NCBI RefSeq assembly: GCF_033963835.1
Contig: NZ_JAXBME010000010.1
Span: 62,001-126,000, forward strand
Direction: 5' to 3'
Length of the DNA stretch: 64,000 nucleotides
Source of the DNA: Cytobacillus sp. IB215665
GTDB taxonomy: Bacteria > Bacillota > Bacilli > Bacillales > SM2101
Part shown: positions 17,366-25,968 of the stretch, in pieces
How the letters are laid out: the number at the start of each line of letters is the position of its first letter
Numbering within the stretch: position 1 is the stretch's first letter
Notes under the pieces: model-generated
Seen by the model: only the letters and a program-made list of their open reading frames with translations
Told to the model about the DNA's origin: nothing
Databases searched by the model: none
Made by a program: the position numbers and the translations under genes

Positions 17366-18301
17366 ATGAAGAAAAAACTAATGTTATTGCTTACTAGTTT
17401 GTTAACTTTTATCATCTTAGCTACTGGATGTAGTGATGATACAACACAAACTAATAAATCAGATGGCCTGATTACGGTTACGACGACAATCGGTCAAATC
17501 GCAGATATTGTTGAAAATGTAGGCGGTGAGTATGTGGAAGTAACGCCACTTATGGGGCCTGGGATAGATCCTCATTTATTTCAAGCTTCTCAAGGGGATA
17601 TTAAGAAATTGAGTGAAGCAGATATTATTTTTTATAACGGACTACATTTAGAAGGAAAAATGAACGAAATATTTGAAAAAATGAGAGCTGAAAAGCCTAC
17701 GTATGCTGTAAGTGAGACAGTTCCTGAAGATATGTTGATAGCAAAACAAGGAGATACAAAAGCTGTAGATCCACATGTTTGGTTTGACACTGACCTTTGG
17801 GCATATTCTGTAAAAGCCGTTAGTGAGGGGTTAGCACAGTTGGACCCTGACAATGCGGATACTTATCATGCCAATGCTGAAAAGTATATTGACACTTTAA
17901 AAGAAATAAAGGCGTACGCTGAAGAACAGCTTGCTCAAATACCAGAAGAAAGTCGTGTCCTTGTTACAGCTCATGATGCATTTGGCTATTTTGGGGATGC
18001 ATATGGTATTGAGGTAATGGGTTTACAAGGGTTAAGTACTGATGCAGAGTATGGTCTAAAAGATGTTCAAAATTTAGTAGATTTATTAGTTGATAGAAAA
18101 ATTAAAGCAGTATTTATTGAGAGTAGTATTTCCGAAAAATCAATTAATGCTGTCGTTGAAGGTGCAAAAGAACAAGAACATGAAGTAACAATTGGGGGAT
18201 CATTGTATTCAGATGCAATGGGGGAACAAGGAACTGAAGAAGGTACGTATGAAGGAATGTATATGCATAATATTGATACGATTGTTTCAGCGTTGAAATA
18301 A
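17366..18301 (+). CDS. mntA: manganese/zinc ABC transporter substrate-binding lipoprotein
   Basis: A 311-residue cluster A-I binding protein (ZnuA/PsaA/MntA family). The lipoprotein signal ends with ILATGC, so Cys22 is the predicted lipid anchor. The two lobes are joined by a long central helix. Probable metal ligands are the histidines in GIDPHLFQ and DPHVWFD and late acidic residues, the usual His/His/Glu/Asp set. There is no His-rich loop as in dedicated zinc proteins, which together with the MntR-like site favours manganese. It is the first gene of a four-gene operon matching B. subtilis mntABCD in order and sizes. ATG follows AAGCGGAGGG. Confidence 0.88.
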   Translation: MKKKLMLLLTSLLTFIILATGCSDDTTQTNKSDGLITVTTTIGQIADIVENVGGEYVEVTPLMGPGIDPHLFQASQGDIKKLSEADIIFYNGLHLEGKMNEIFEKMRAEKPTYAVSETVPEDMLIAKQGDTKAVDPHVWFDTDLWAYSVKAVSEGLAQLDPDNADTYHANAEKYIDTLKEIKAYAEEQLAQIPEESRVLVTAHDAFGYFGDAYGIEVMGLQGLSTDAEYGLKDVQNLVDLLVDRKIKAVFIESSISEKSINAVVEGAKEQEHEVTIGGSLYSDAMGEQGTEEGTYEGMYMHNIDTIVSALK

Positions 18302-18318
18302 TGTGTAAAGGAGTATAA

Positions 18319-19068
18319 ATGATGAATCCAGTACAAGTAGAAAACGTCACAGTTGCATATCATCGCAAGCCCGTATTACAAGAAGTGAGCTTCACTGTTC
18401 CAGAGGGAAAGCTTATAGGTGTAATCGGTCCTAATGGAGCTGGGAAGTCGACGTTAATTAAAGCAATACTGGGGTTAATTCCTAAGGCAAGTGGAGATGT
18501 TCAAATTTATGGAAAGCCGTATAAAGCTCAACGACAGCTTGTAGGGTACGTACCACAAAGAGGCTCTGTTGATTGGGATTTCCCAACAAATGCATTAGAT
18601 GTAGTTTTAATGGGGAGATACGGTCACGTTGGATGGTTTCGCAGGCCGCATAAGAAGGATGTAGAGTTTGCTCTTTCTTGTCTAGATAAAGTTGGGATGA
18701 AGGAGTTTGCTAATAGACAAATTAGTCAGTTATCAGGTGGACAACAGCAACGTGTATTTCTTGCAAGAGCATTGGCACAAGATGCTACAGTATATTTTAT
18801 GGATGAACCTTTTGTTGGTGTCGACGCAGCTACTGAAAAAGCAATCGTTGCTTTATTGACAGAATTAAAATCACAAGGAAAAACAGTGCTCGTTGTACAT
18901 CATGATTTACAAACAGTAAAGGAATATTTTGATTGGGTGCTGCTTTTAAACATGAGGAAAATCGCAATTGGTCCTACAGAAGAAGTATTTACAATTGATA
19001 ATTTACAAAAAACATACGGTGGACGATTGGCATTTCTTGAACACGGAAATGCATTAGTTGAACAATAG
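18319..19068 (+). CDS. mntB: manganese ABC transporter ATP-binding protein
   Basis: A 249-residue ABC ATPase with Walker [10 protein letters not shown] at about residues 38-46. The ABC signature is [16 protein letters not shown], the Walker B is VYFMDEP, and the switch histidine lies in VVHHDL. It powers import through the two permeases that follow. It starts 17 bp after mntA and is followed 12 bp later by mntC, so it is co-transcribed. Length and motif spacing are typical of MntB/ZnuC. Confidence 0.92.
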   Translation: MMNPVQVENVTVAYHRKPVLQEVSFTVPEGKLIGVIGPNGAGKSTLIKAILGLIPKASGDVQIYGKPYKAQRQLVGYVPQRGSVDWDFPTNALDVVLMGRYGHVGWFRRPHKKDVEFALSCLDKVGMKEFANRQISQLSGGQQQRVFLARALAQDATVYFMDEPFVGVDAATEKAIVALLTELKSQGKTVLVVHHDLQTVKEYFDWVLLLNMRKIAIGPTEEVFTIDNLQKTYGGRLAFLEHGNALVEQ

Positions 19069-19080
19069 GAGTGAAATATT

Positions 19081-20463
19081 ATGTGGGCTACACTCATTAG
19101 CACGTTATCAGATGCAAATACTCAATGGGTGTTAATAGGAACCGTTTTATTAGGGATTGCTAGTGGTGTGTTAGGGAGCTTTGCATTACTTCGAAAGCAG
19201 AGTTTACTAGGAGATGCGATGGCACATGCTGCTTTACCTGGGATATGTATTGCTTTTTTACTTTACGGTTCAAAGTCAATTGTGTTATTTCTAATCGGTG
19301 CAGCAATTTCAGGCTTAATAGCAACTTATTTTATTCAGTCTATAATATCCTTTACGAGAATTAAGGAAGATACAGCGATTGGCTTAATTCTATCTGTGTT
19401 TTTTGGTTTTGGAATTGTTTTATTAACATTTATTGCACAAAACAGTTCCGGGAATCAAAGCGGTTTAGACGACTTTATCTTTGGGCAAGCTGCATCGCTA
19501 ATAGGTACGGATGTAAAAGTTATATCTGGTGTAGCTATAACGATGCTCGTTATTACATTACTATTGTTTAAAGAATTTAAGCTTCTAACATTTGACCCTC
19601 AGTTTGCAAAGGGGATTGGATTACCAACGGGTGTATTAAATGCATTACTAATGGTACTAATAGTTGGGGCAGTTGTCATTGGCTTACAAGCAGTTGGAGT
19701 TGTCCTCATGGCAGCTATGCTTATTACACCAGCCATAGCGGCGCGATATTGGACAGAGAGGCTTGATTACATGGTCATCATTTCTGGTACAATAGGTGCA
19801 GTTTCAGGAATATTAGGCACTTTAATTAGTACGACAACAACAGGTATGCCTACAGGCCCGTTAATCATCGTTGCAGCAACTATCATCTTTCTTGTTTCGA
19901 TGATTTTTGCACCAAATCGCGGCTTATTAATGAAAGGAATTCGTTTGCTAAAGCTTAGAAAACTCGTAGCGAAGGAAAATATATTACTATCTTTATATGA
20001 TATTGCTGAAGAAATGATTAATACTGACAATAGTCATTATCTCCGTGCAATTGAAGCAAGAGAGATTAACAAAAAACGGCCTCTATCGAGTCGGCAGTTA
20101 AACAAAGTATTATTGAAATTTTCAAAAGAAGGTATTGTGAAAAAAGAACATAATCTTTCATGGCGTTTAACCGAAAAAGGTTTATATGAAGCTTATAATG
20201 TAGTATTAAAACATAGATTAATGGAAATTTATTTAATGCACGAGATGAAATTTGCAGCACTTCATGTAAAACATGATAATCATTCATCAATATTAGATTT
20301 ACCGAAAAATGTAGTTGACGAGTTGAAGCAATTATTAATTCAACACGGAAGGCAACCAAAGCTTGTGCCTAGTTCGGAAGGCAGCTTACACACTGTTTTT
20401 AGCCCTACAACAACTGAAACGCATCGACAAAAGGTAAAAGGACATGGAGGGGCAAGCTCATGA
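19081..20463 (+). CDS. mntC: manganese ABC transporter permease with C-terminal DtxR-like domain
   Basis: A 460-residue protein. The first ~290 residues form an ABC-3 family permease with about eight or nine transmembrane helices (LLGDAMAHAALPGI near residue 43). The last ~165 residues are soluble. They resemble the winged-helix and metal-binding parts of DtxR/MntR regulators (REINKKRPLSSRQLNKVLLK, LTEKGL, LMEIYLMHEM). B. subtilis MntC, 435 residues, has the same fusion, so this is a family trait. The domain may sense metal or gate transport (inference). Its stop overlaps the start of mntD by ATGA. Confidence 0.9.
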   Translation: MWATLISTLSDANTQWVLIGTVLLGIASGVLGSFALLRKQSLLGDAMAHAALPGICIAFLLYGSKSIVLFLIGAAISGLIATYFIQSIISFTRIKEDTAIGLILSVFFGFGIVLLTFIAQNSSGNQSGLDDFIFGQAASLIGTDVKVISGVAITMLVITLLLFKEFKLLTFDPQFAKGIGLPTGVLNALLMVLIVGAVVIGLQAVGVVLMAAMLITPAIAARYWTERLDYMVIISGTIGAVSGILGTLISTTTTGMPTGPLIIVAATIIFLVSMIFAPNRGLLMKGIRLLKLRKLVAKENILLSLYDIAEEMINTDNSHYLRAIEAREINKKRPLSSRQLNKVLLKFSKEGIVKKEHNLSWRLTEKGLYEAYNVVLKHRLMEIYLMHEMKFAALHVKHDNHSSILDLPKNVVDELKQLLIQHGRQPKLVPSSEGSLHTVFSPTTTETHRQKVKGHGGASS

Positions 20464-21344
20464 GTTATGCAGCTTGGATAATCATTACTGGTTCACTTGT
20501 AGGTATTACTTGTGGCATGATCGGATGTTTTTTAATATTGCGTAAAATGGCGATGCTTGCAGATGCAATTAGCCACACAGTTTTATTAGGGATTGTTGGA
20601 GCTTATTTAATAAGCAATAGCTTAGACGGGATAAACATGCTAATAGGGGCTGTTATCGTAGGCTTACTTACTGCTTTTTTTGTTCAGCTTCTTGATTCAA
20701 GTGGAGTACAATCAGATGCAGCTATAGGTGTAGTCTTTACTTCGTTGTTTGCAGTCGGTGTTATTCTACTCTCATTATACGCTGATAATGTACATCTAGA
20801 TGTTGATCATGCGTTGATGGGTGAGATCACATTTATCCCATGGGATACAATTGAAATTGCGGGCTACGATTTAGGTCCAAAGGCAGTATGGATGTTAGGT
20901 TCTGTACTTGTCATAAACCTCATTTTGATTATTTTATTTTATAAGGAAATAAAAATAGCTTCCTTCGATCCAGAAATGGCGTTAGCATTAGGAATTCCAG
21001 TTATGTTTATACACTATTTACTTATGGGGATGGTATCCATTTCGACTGTTGCATCCTTCGATAGTGTAGGGGCAATTCTTGTTGTTGCAATGCTCATCGT
21101 ACCTGGTGCAACAGCCTATTTATTAACAGAAAGGCTTAGCATCATGCTCGTCATAAGTGCTATTATCGGGGTGTTAGCAGCTGTTCTTGGCTACTATGCA
21201 GCCGTCTTATGGAATGTATCAATCGCTGGAGCAATGGCAACAGCTGCTGGGATCATCTTCGCTATTACATTTTTCTTATCACCCAAGCATGGATTACTGT
21301 CCAGGTGGTTAGCTAGAAGAAAAGTTACCATTAACGAATTATAA
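20460..21344 (+). CDS. mntD: manganese ABC transporter permease
   Basis: A 294-residue ABC-3 family permease, the second membrane subunit of the importer. It has about eight or nine hydrophobic segments and the family motif KMAMLADAISHTVLLG near residue 27. It lacks the soluble extension of MntC, as in the 295-residue B. subtilis MntD. It begins inside the stop codon of mntC (ATGA overlap), which indicates translational coupling, and ends at a strong terminator. Confidence 0.9.
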   Translation: MSYAAWIIITGSLVGITCGMIGCFLILRKMAMLADAISHTVLLGIVGAYLISNSLDGINMLIGAVIVGLLTAFFVQLLDSSGVQSDAAIGVVFTSLFAVGVILLSLYADNVHLDVDHALMGEITFIPWDTIEIAGYDLGPKAVWMLGSVLVINLILIILFYKEIKIASFDPEMALALGIPVMFIHYLLMGMVSISTVASFDSVGAILVVAMLIVPGATAYLLTERLSIMLVISAIIGVLAAVLGYYAAVLWNVSIAGAMATAAGIIFAITFFLSPKHGLLSRWLARRKVTINEL

Positions 21345-21348
21345 TGTC

Positions 21349-21398
21349 AGTGTCTCTAGCTTTCACTATATAGTGTGTGAAGCAAGAGACACTTTTTT
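21349..21398 (+). terminator. intrinsic terminator of the mnt operon
   Basis: AGTGTCTCT pairs with AGAGACACT. An inner GCTTTCAC/GTGTGAAGC stem extends the hairpin, and a T6 run follows. Confidence 0.88.
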
Positions 21399-21450
21399 AA
21401 ATTTCACTGATTAGTATACCATCTCACATATACATCCTTTATTAAAAGAT

Positions 21451-21669
21451 GTGAAAGGTGAGGTAGACCTTAAAATCGACTTAAACAGAAAGGGTTTGAA
21501 AATCGAAATTCAAAGATTGTTTGATGAAGCATTATTTAACGAAGGTTCAGGTTATTGGGGGTATAAGAAAATAACGGGGCTTTTTCTTATGCTAGTATCA
21601 AGATATAATTTCTTACGTATGAATAAATGTTTAAGAATAAAAGATGAACTTGAAAAAATTAAACAGTAA
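21451..21669 (+). CDS. uncertain small ORF, 72 aa
   Basis: A GTG frame with no convincing ribosome-binding site for that codon. The product is charged with a hydrophobic centre (KKITGLFLMLVSRYN). No family is recognised. It may be the remnant of a longer gene or non-coding. Confidence 0.25.
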   Translation: MKGEVDLKIDLNRKGLKIEIQRLFDEALFNEGSGYWGYKKITGLFLMLVSRYNFLRMNKCLRIKDELEKIKQ

Positions 21670-21791
21670 ACTACAAAATTATTGATAATCTCCATTTTTT
21701 AAAACACTGACTATTCAACATTTAAGTGAGATTTGAAGTATACATAATTAAAACAATTTTATTTATATATATTAGTATTGTGAAAAAGAAT

Positions 21792-21875
21792 GTTCTACAA
21801 TTTTACAAATACATATAACCAAATTTTGCGCTTGGTTATATGTATTTGTCGGTTAAGAATTAAAACTTGTAGAAC
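21792..21875. repeat. 84-bp nested inverted repeat
   Basis: The outer arms GTTCTACAA (21792-21800) and TTGTAGAAC (21867-21875) enclose a perfect 18-bp hairpin. Its left arm runs from 21805 to 21822, its right arm from 21832 to 21849, with a nine-base loop. The inner hairpin could act as a bidirectional terminator for the flanking convergent genes. The matched outer ends make it look like a small mobile or processed element. Confidence 0.7.
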
Positions 21876-21934
21876 GAAAATAGATTCACTTATTAGGTTA
21901 AGGCATGCTAAGTAGATCGTGATATACTTTAACT

Positions 21935-22381
21935 TTATATATTTTTTTTCATATAAACACGCTTAGCGTCCCGATCAAACTCAATCCAACCTAAATGTAG
22001 ATAATAAGAAATATTCTCTGTCAATAATACATGAGTTGCTAACCGTATTTCCATATACCCTCTGCTTCTTGCTTCTGTTTCCGCAAATTGTAAAAGACTT
22101 CTTCCTAAACCTATTCCTTGATAGTTAGGATGTACTGCCACATTAGCTATAGTAGAATATTCATCCTCAAACAACAAAATCAGACCACCAATTACGTCTT
22201 TATCAGATTCTGCTACCCATACCGGATATAATGCTATCTCCTCTTCATAATCAACATTCATCGGTGGAAGTTTCTCTTTGAATCTATTCATGTACACCGA
22301 GTAAGATGCATCCATACAGTTTTTAAGATCCTTTGCATCACTAACCTTCGCTTTTCTTATTTTCCACTTATTACTAATCAT
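21935..22381 (-). CDS. GNAT-family N-acetyltransferase
   Basis: A 148-residue protein with the GNAT fold. It runs from an N-terminal KIRKAKVSDAKDL through the central TIANVAVHPNYQGIGLGRSLL, which contains the acetyl-CoA pyrophosphate-binding Q/R-x-x-G-x-G/A loop (QGIGLG), to a C-terminal YYLHLGWIEF. It transfers an acetyl group from acetyl-CoA to an unknown amine. The start is ATG at 22381 behind TTGGGAGAT; an upstream in-frame TTG would fall within that motif. Confidence 0.85.
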   Translation of the reverse strand: MISNKWKIRKAKVSDAKDLKNCMDASYSVYMNRFKEKLPPMNVDYEEEIALYPVWVAESDKDVIGGLILLFEDEYSTIANVAVHPNYQGIGLGRSLLQFAETEARSRGYMEIRLATHVLLTENISYYLHLGWIEFDRDAKRVYMKKNI

Positions 22382-22599
22382 ATTCTTATCTCCCAACTAT
22401 AATATGTTTGTTTCAGCATTTGCTACAAAAAAACTTTGAATTTGCTTTGTTTTTATATAAAAGTCCCATTCTACGATAAGGTTCCCTCTAGCTTTTAATT
22501 ATTTAATATCAGTGTTCCTATTCCTTGCTTTTGACCTTCATTAAGAGTATTTGGAATTGCTCTAATTTAAAAAGGGTTATATTTTAAATAAAATTCCAG

Positions 22600-23913
22600 T
22601 TACACCTTTAATTGTGATAGATCTAACTTTTTAAAGTAATAGATAAACCCTATAGTTAACAATATTTCTGGAATTAATAACCCAAGTGTAATTCCGGCCA
22701 CCTTAAATATACAAATCATAGTATAACTCAATAGAGGAATTAAAATTAATGTTCTTAAAACAGCAACAGCTAATGACTCTAAAGGGCGATTTATTGATGT
22801 GAAATAAATGGACGATTGTATTCCTACATTGGATAGTACAGCTGCAAAACCAACTCCTAAATATAAAGTGAAAGCAACTTTATTTAACTGAACATCATTT
22901 AATAGAAAAGGTAGTCCAAACCATACGATAGGAATAAGTGCTATATAGAACACAAATGCATATATTGTACTTCTTTTCAAAGAGAAAACAAAAAGTCTTT
23001 TTAAATCAATGTATTTTTTTTCTCCCATCAACCTTGAGGTTATAGGCTGTAATCCAGTTTGTGAGCCTAAATATATCTTTGTTATAAATAGTGTAAATAT
23101 TGATGACGCTGCATATGCCTCAAGATATTCGTTAGGAAGGAATTTTAAGATCGAAATATTTATAATAAAAATCATGATTGATTCGATAAAGACACTGAAA
23201 AAGTCACTACTTCCGTTGTATAACACTCTCTTAAGTGCTTTGAAGTTCATCTTAGGAAAACTAATATTTATTGTTTTTGATTTAAATAAGAGATAAAATA
23301 TATCTGCAATTAAATGGTAACTGTGACTAATAAGTGTAGCTATAGCTAGTCCAATTACACCTTGATTGAAAACTACTACAAAGATAATATTTAAAACAAC
23401 ATTCATGACTAATGTTACAATATTTACTTTAAAATTAAACTTAGGACTTCCATCATTCATTACCAGACTGTCTAAAACTAATGACACCATTTGTGGAAAA
23501 AAGGCAATAGATAAATATTTCAAATATTGTGTAGCGATTAGGTGATAATCGCCTGATGCCCCCAATAAACTTGCAACCTTACTGGCATTAGTAGATGTGA
23601 AAATGGATAATAATGCTGCTAAGACAGAGAAAATGATGATTATAAAGCTTGCGGTTTGGTTAGCTTTATGAATCTCTTGCTTTCCTATGAGTAATCCAAT
23701 GTAGGAACCTAATCCAGATGTAAACATAAATGCAAAGGCAAATATGAAAAATAACATTGGGTTTATTAATGTTATCGAAGCGAGAACCGCTGAACTGATA
23801 AAAGTTGCTGCTATAATGTGGTCAGCGCTTGATGCAAGAGCCATAACCAATTTTGTCGTTATAACCCTATGTGAATATTCCTTGTAAATTTTTGTGAATT
23901 CTTTTTTATTCAT
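22600..23913 (-). CDS. MATE-family multidrug exporter
   Basis: A 437-residue integral membrane protein with about twelve transmembrane helices in two similar halves, the MATE (MatE) layout of Na+- or H+-driven drug exporters. Seen features are the early ALASSADHIIAATFISSAVLA and the second-half region ITSRLMGEKKYIDLKRLF, a loop typical of MATE proteins. The start is ATG at 23913 behind GAGGTGAAAAAA. It is divergent from a MerR-type regulator 75 bp away, with palindromes between them. This suggests the regulator activates the exporter in response to a ligand. Confidence 0.88.
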   Translation of the reverse strand: MNKKEFTKIYKEYSHRVITTKLVMALASSADHIIAATFISSAVLASITLINPMLFFIFAFAFMFTSGLGSYIGLLIGKQEIHKANQTASFIIIIFSVLAALLSIFTSTNASKVASLLGASGDYHLIATQYLKYLSIAFFPQMVSLVLDSLVMNDGSPKFNFKVNIVTLVMNVVLNIIFVVVFNQGVIGLAIATLISHSYHLIADIFYLLFKSKTINISFPKMNFKALKRVLYNGSSDFFSVFIESIMIFIINISILKFLPNEYLEAYAASSIFTLFITKIYLGSQTGLQPITSRLMGEKKYIDLKRLFVFSLKRSTIYAFVFYIALIPIVWFGLPFLLNDVQLNKVAFTLYLGVGFAAVLSNVGIQSSIYFTSINRPLESLAVAVLRTLILIPLLSYTMICIFKVAGITLGLLIPEILLTIGFIYYFKKLDLSQLKV

Positions 23914-23925
23914 TTTTTTCACCTC

Positions 23926-23982
23926 AAGTAAAACCTTAAGGTGTTGACCAAGTCAACAGTCAACAAAAAAATATATTATAAT
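23926..23982. promoter_or_regulatory. divergent MerR/MATE promoter and operator region
   Basis: The region contains GTTGACCAAGTCAAC and ACCTTAAGGT, two palindromes between the genes. Read toward the exporter there is a TTGACT and a TTACTT about 19 bp apart. That long spacer is typical of MerR-activated promoters, with the ACCTTAAGGT dyad inside. Toward the regulator a perfect TATAAT lies at 23977-23982, only a few bases before the coding start. Confidence 0.5.
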
Positions 23983-23987
23983 TTTTC

Positions 23988-24725
23988 ATGGAGGTCGATC
24001 TTCTGAATAATAGATATAGAATGGGTCAAATAAGTAAATACGTAGGCATTAGTAAAGATACTATAAGACATTGGCAGAAAAAAGGGATTCTTGATATTAA
24101 CAAGGATGACAATAATTACAATGTATTTACAGATGAGGACTTTTTCAAAACCTTTAAAATTAATTTATATCGAGAATTAGGTATGAGTATTTCAAATATT
24201 AAAGAACTATTGAATAAAGAAGATATTGATGAAAAAAAAGACATCATTAGTCATTATATTAAAGAAATAGATAATGAAATAGAAAAATTGATTAATCAAA
24301 GAAATGTGTTAAAGAGGGCAAAAGACTTGCCAACTACTAGAAATGATCACTTTGAAGTTATTAATAAGACATTTAAATTGAAGAAGGTTCATACAAATAC
24401 TCCCGCAAATTTCTCTGATGGAGATTTTTTGAAGGATAAGCAAATCTTCATAACCGATTTTGGCACAAAGTCTTTAGAGAATCATGATATTTATATTGAA
24501 GTTCCTAACAATGCAGATGTTGTTTATGTTGATTCTACTTTTATCCATTTTTACTATCCTAGAGAAAAGCTTGAGGAGAGTAGCAAATTTACGGAGCGTA
24601 TTAAGATGTTTGCGCTGAAAAACAAGCTTCAATTAATGGGAAAAATTATTGAGGTACACGACCTAAAACAGCTTCTAATTAGTGATGATGATTATATAGA
24701 ATTTTATGTTGAAGTAAAAGGTTAA
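23988..24725 (+). CDS. MerR-family transcriptional regulator
   Basis: A 245-residue protein. Residues about 10-80 hold the MerR winged helix-turn-helix (RMGQISKYVGISKDTIRHWQ, then a coiled-coil helix with INLYRELGMSISNIKELL). The C-terminal ~120 residues look like a GyrI/BmrR-type ligand-binding domain (DIYIEVPNNADVVYVDSTFI). The start is uncertain: ATG 23988 overlaps the ribosome-binding site GGAGG (23990-23994), and an in-frame CTG at 24003 has ideal spacing. With TATAAT at 23977-23982 the mRNA would begin almost at that ATG. It is divergent from the MATE exporter and is probably its activator. Confidence 0.85.
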   Translation: MEVDLLNNRYRMGQISKYVGISKDTIRHWQKKGILDINKDDNNYNVFTDEDFFKTFKINLYRELGMSISNIKELLNKEDIDEKKDIISHYIKEIDNEIEKLINQRNVLKRAKDLPTTRNDHFEVINKTFKLKKVHTNTPANFSDGDFLKDKQIFITDFGTKSLENHDIYIEVPNNADVVYVDSTFIHFYYPREKLEESSKFTERIKMFALKNKLQLMGKIIEVHDLKQLLISDDDYIEFYVEVKG

Positions 24726-25146
24726 TTGATCCCATTTTGATAATCGTAAGTGGGGCACATTTATGACAAACGATTAATTTCAATAAGAGCAGAATTTAAC
24801 AATAATATAAATCTAGGAAGTATAGATTTTAACATAAGTAATGTGTATTTAAGAGAAATTGAAAGTTCTATTGAATTTATAGGTAGCTTTTATAAAATAA
24901 AGGGCTTAGTTATTCTTGTGTGAAATATTACTAGTAATATAGTAATCATGATGAAATTTAAAGTTCATACAATGACTAGATCAAAATTGAGATATAGTAG
25001 CTCATAGTACTAAATATTAAAACCCTTCATTATCACACGTTTTATTCGTCGAAAATGAAAATATCATTTATAAGGATTTATCATATTAATGAACATATCA
25101 TTTAAAAATATCTGTTGATACATCTTGTTAGGGAGGTGACTGACGG
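24726..25146. other. intergenic stretch with a weak ORF
   Basis: A GTG frame at 24750-24923 encodes 57 residues (ISIRAEFNNNINLGSIDFN, then REIESSIEFIGSFYKIKG). It lacks a ribosome-binding site, so it is possibly a remnant. The remainder is AT-rich and featureless up to the site GGGAGGTGA at about 25131-25139, which serves the next gene. Confidence 0.3.
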
Positions 25147-25818
25147 TTGATTCCTCGTAACATATTTTTAATATTACTATTTTTATCTATAATGGCTGTA
25201 TCTTCATGTTCAAAGGAAACAACAACTGAGGAAAATGTCGACTACGTCGCATATGTTTCAAAAAAGGAAGATTCATCTCATCAGAAAACCTTTAGAGAAT
25301 TAAACATAGGGTGGCTACTTGATTTTAGTCTTGAACTTCCATATGCAGATCAGAGCTGGGTTAATATTTGGGTTGAAGGATATGAAGATGGAGAACAGCT
25401 AAAAGCTTCTCCGCTAATACAGTTATCCTATGGAAGAGCTCCAAGTAAAACTTCAACAGGCTCAATAGGGTTTGGTACGATTGATTCTGCAGATCACGAA
25501 TTGTTCTTTTTATATGGTCCCGGAGTTTATCAAATTCCACAAGTCCTAGATGTAAATGAGTCATATTTTTCTACAGGTGCAATACAATTCGATTATGCTT
25601 TTTTAGACGAAACGATTCAATTACAATCAGGAGAAACAAGGGTATTAGCAATCTTCCGACATAATGATGAAGCAGTTTTACGCACGTATGACTACTATAC
25701 TCAGGCTGGAATTAACGAAATGATCGAAGAAGAAACTTTTGTCATGTTATTGAAAATAAAAGTAGAAAAAGGGATAGATAAGGAAGGGGCTGTGTACGAT
25801 TGGGCTTCTAAAAAATAA
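25147..25818 (+). CDS. putative lipoprotein of unknown function
   Basis: A 223-residue protein starting at TTG behind GGGAGGTGACTGACGG. A hydrophobic signal (FLILLFLSIMAVSSC) ends in a lipobox, so Cys21 or thereabouts is the likely lipid anchor. The mature part is polar and beta-rich, with an EDGEQLKASPLIQLSYG region and an ETRVLAIFRH strand. I do not recognise the family. It is expected on the outer face of the membrane. Confidence 0.65.
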   Translation: MIPRNIFLILLFLSIMAVSSCSKETTTEENVDYVAYVSKKEDSSHQKTFRELNIGWLLDFSLELPYADQSWVNIWVEGYEDGEQLKASPLIQLSYGRAPSKTSTGSIGFGTIDSADHELFFLYGPGVYQIPQVLDVNESYFSTGAIQFDYAFLDETIQLQSGETRVLAIFRHNDEAVLRTYDYYTQAGINEMIEEETFVMLLKIKVEKGIDKEGAVYDWASKK

Positions 25819-25856
25819 AGCATCTAATGAAAAATTATCTTTTTCATTAGATGCTT
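25818..25856. terminator. bidirectional intrinsic terminator
   Basis: A 17-bp perfect stem (left arm 25818-25834, right arm 25840-25856, five-base loop). The best T-run lies on the minus strand, so it can end transcripts of the SLH gene as well as of the lipoprotein gene. It overlaps the lipoprotein stop codon. Confidence 0.75.
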
Positions 25857-25968
25857 GTTCTGTGCAAGCAGTTGCTTCCAGGGGATTGTTGCTACAACTA
25901 CAATTCATTCACATAATTATGATCGAAATGTTGTTTTGACGTATACAAGTTCATGTTTAATCACATTC

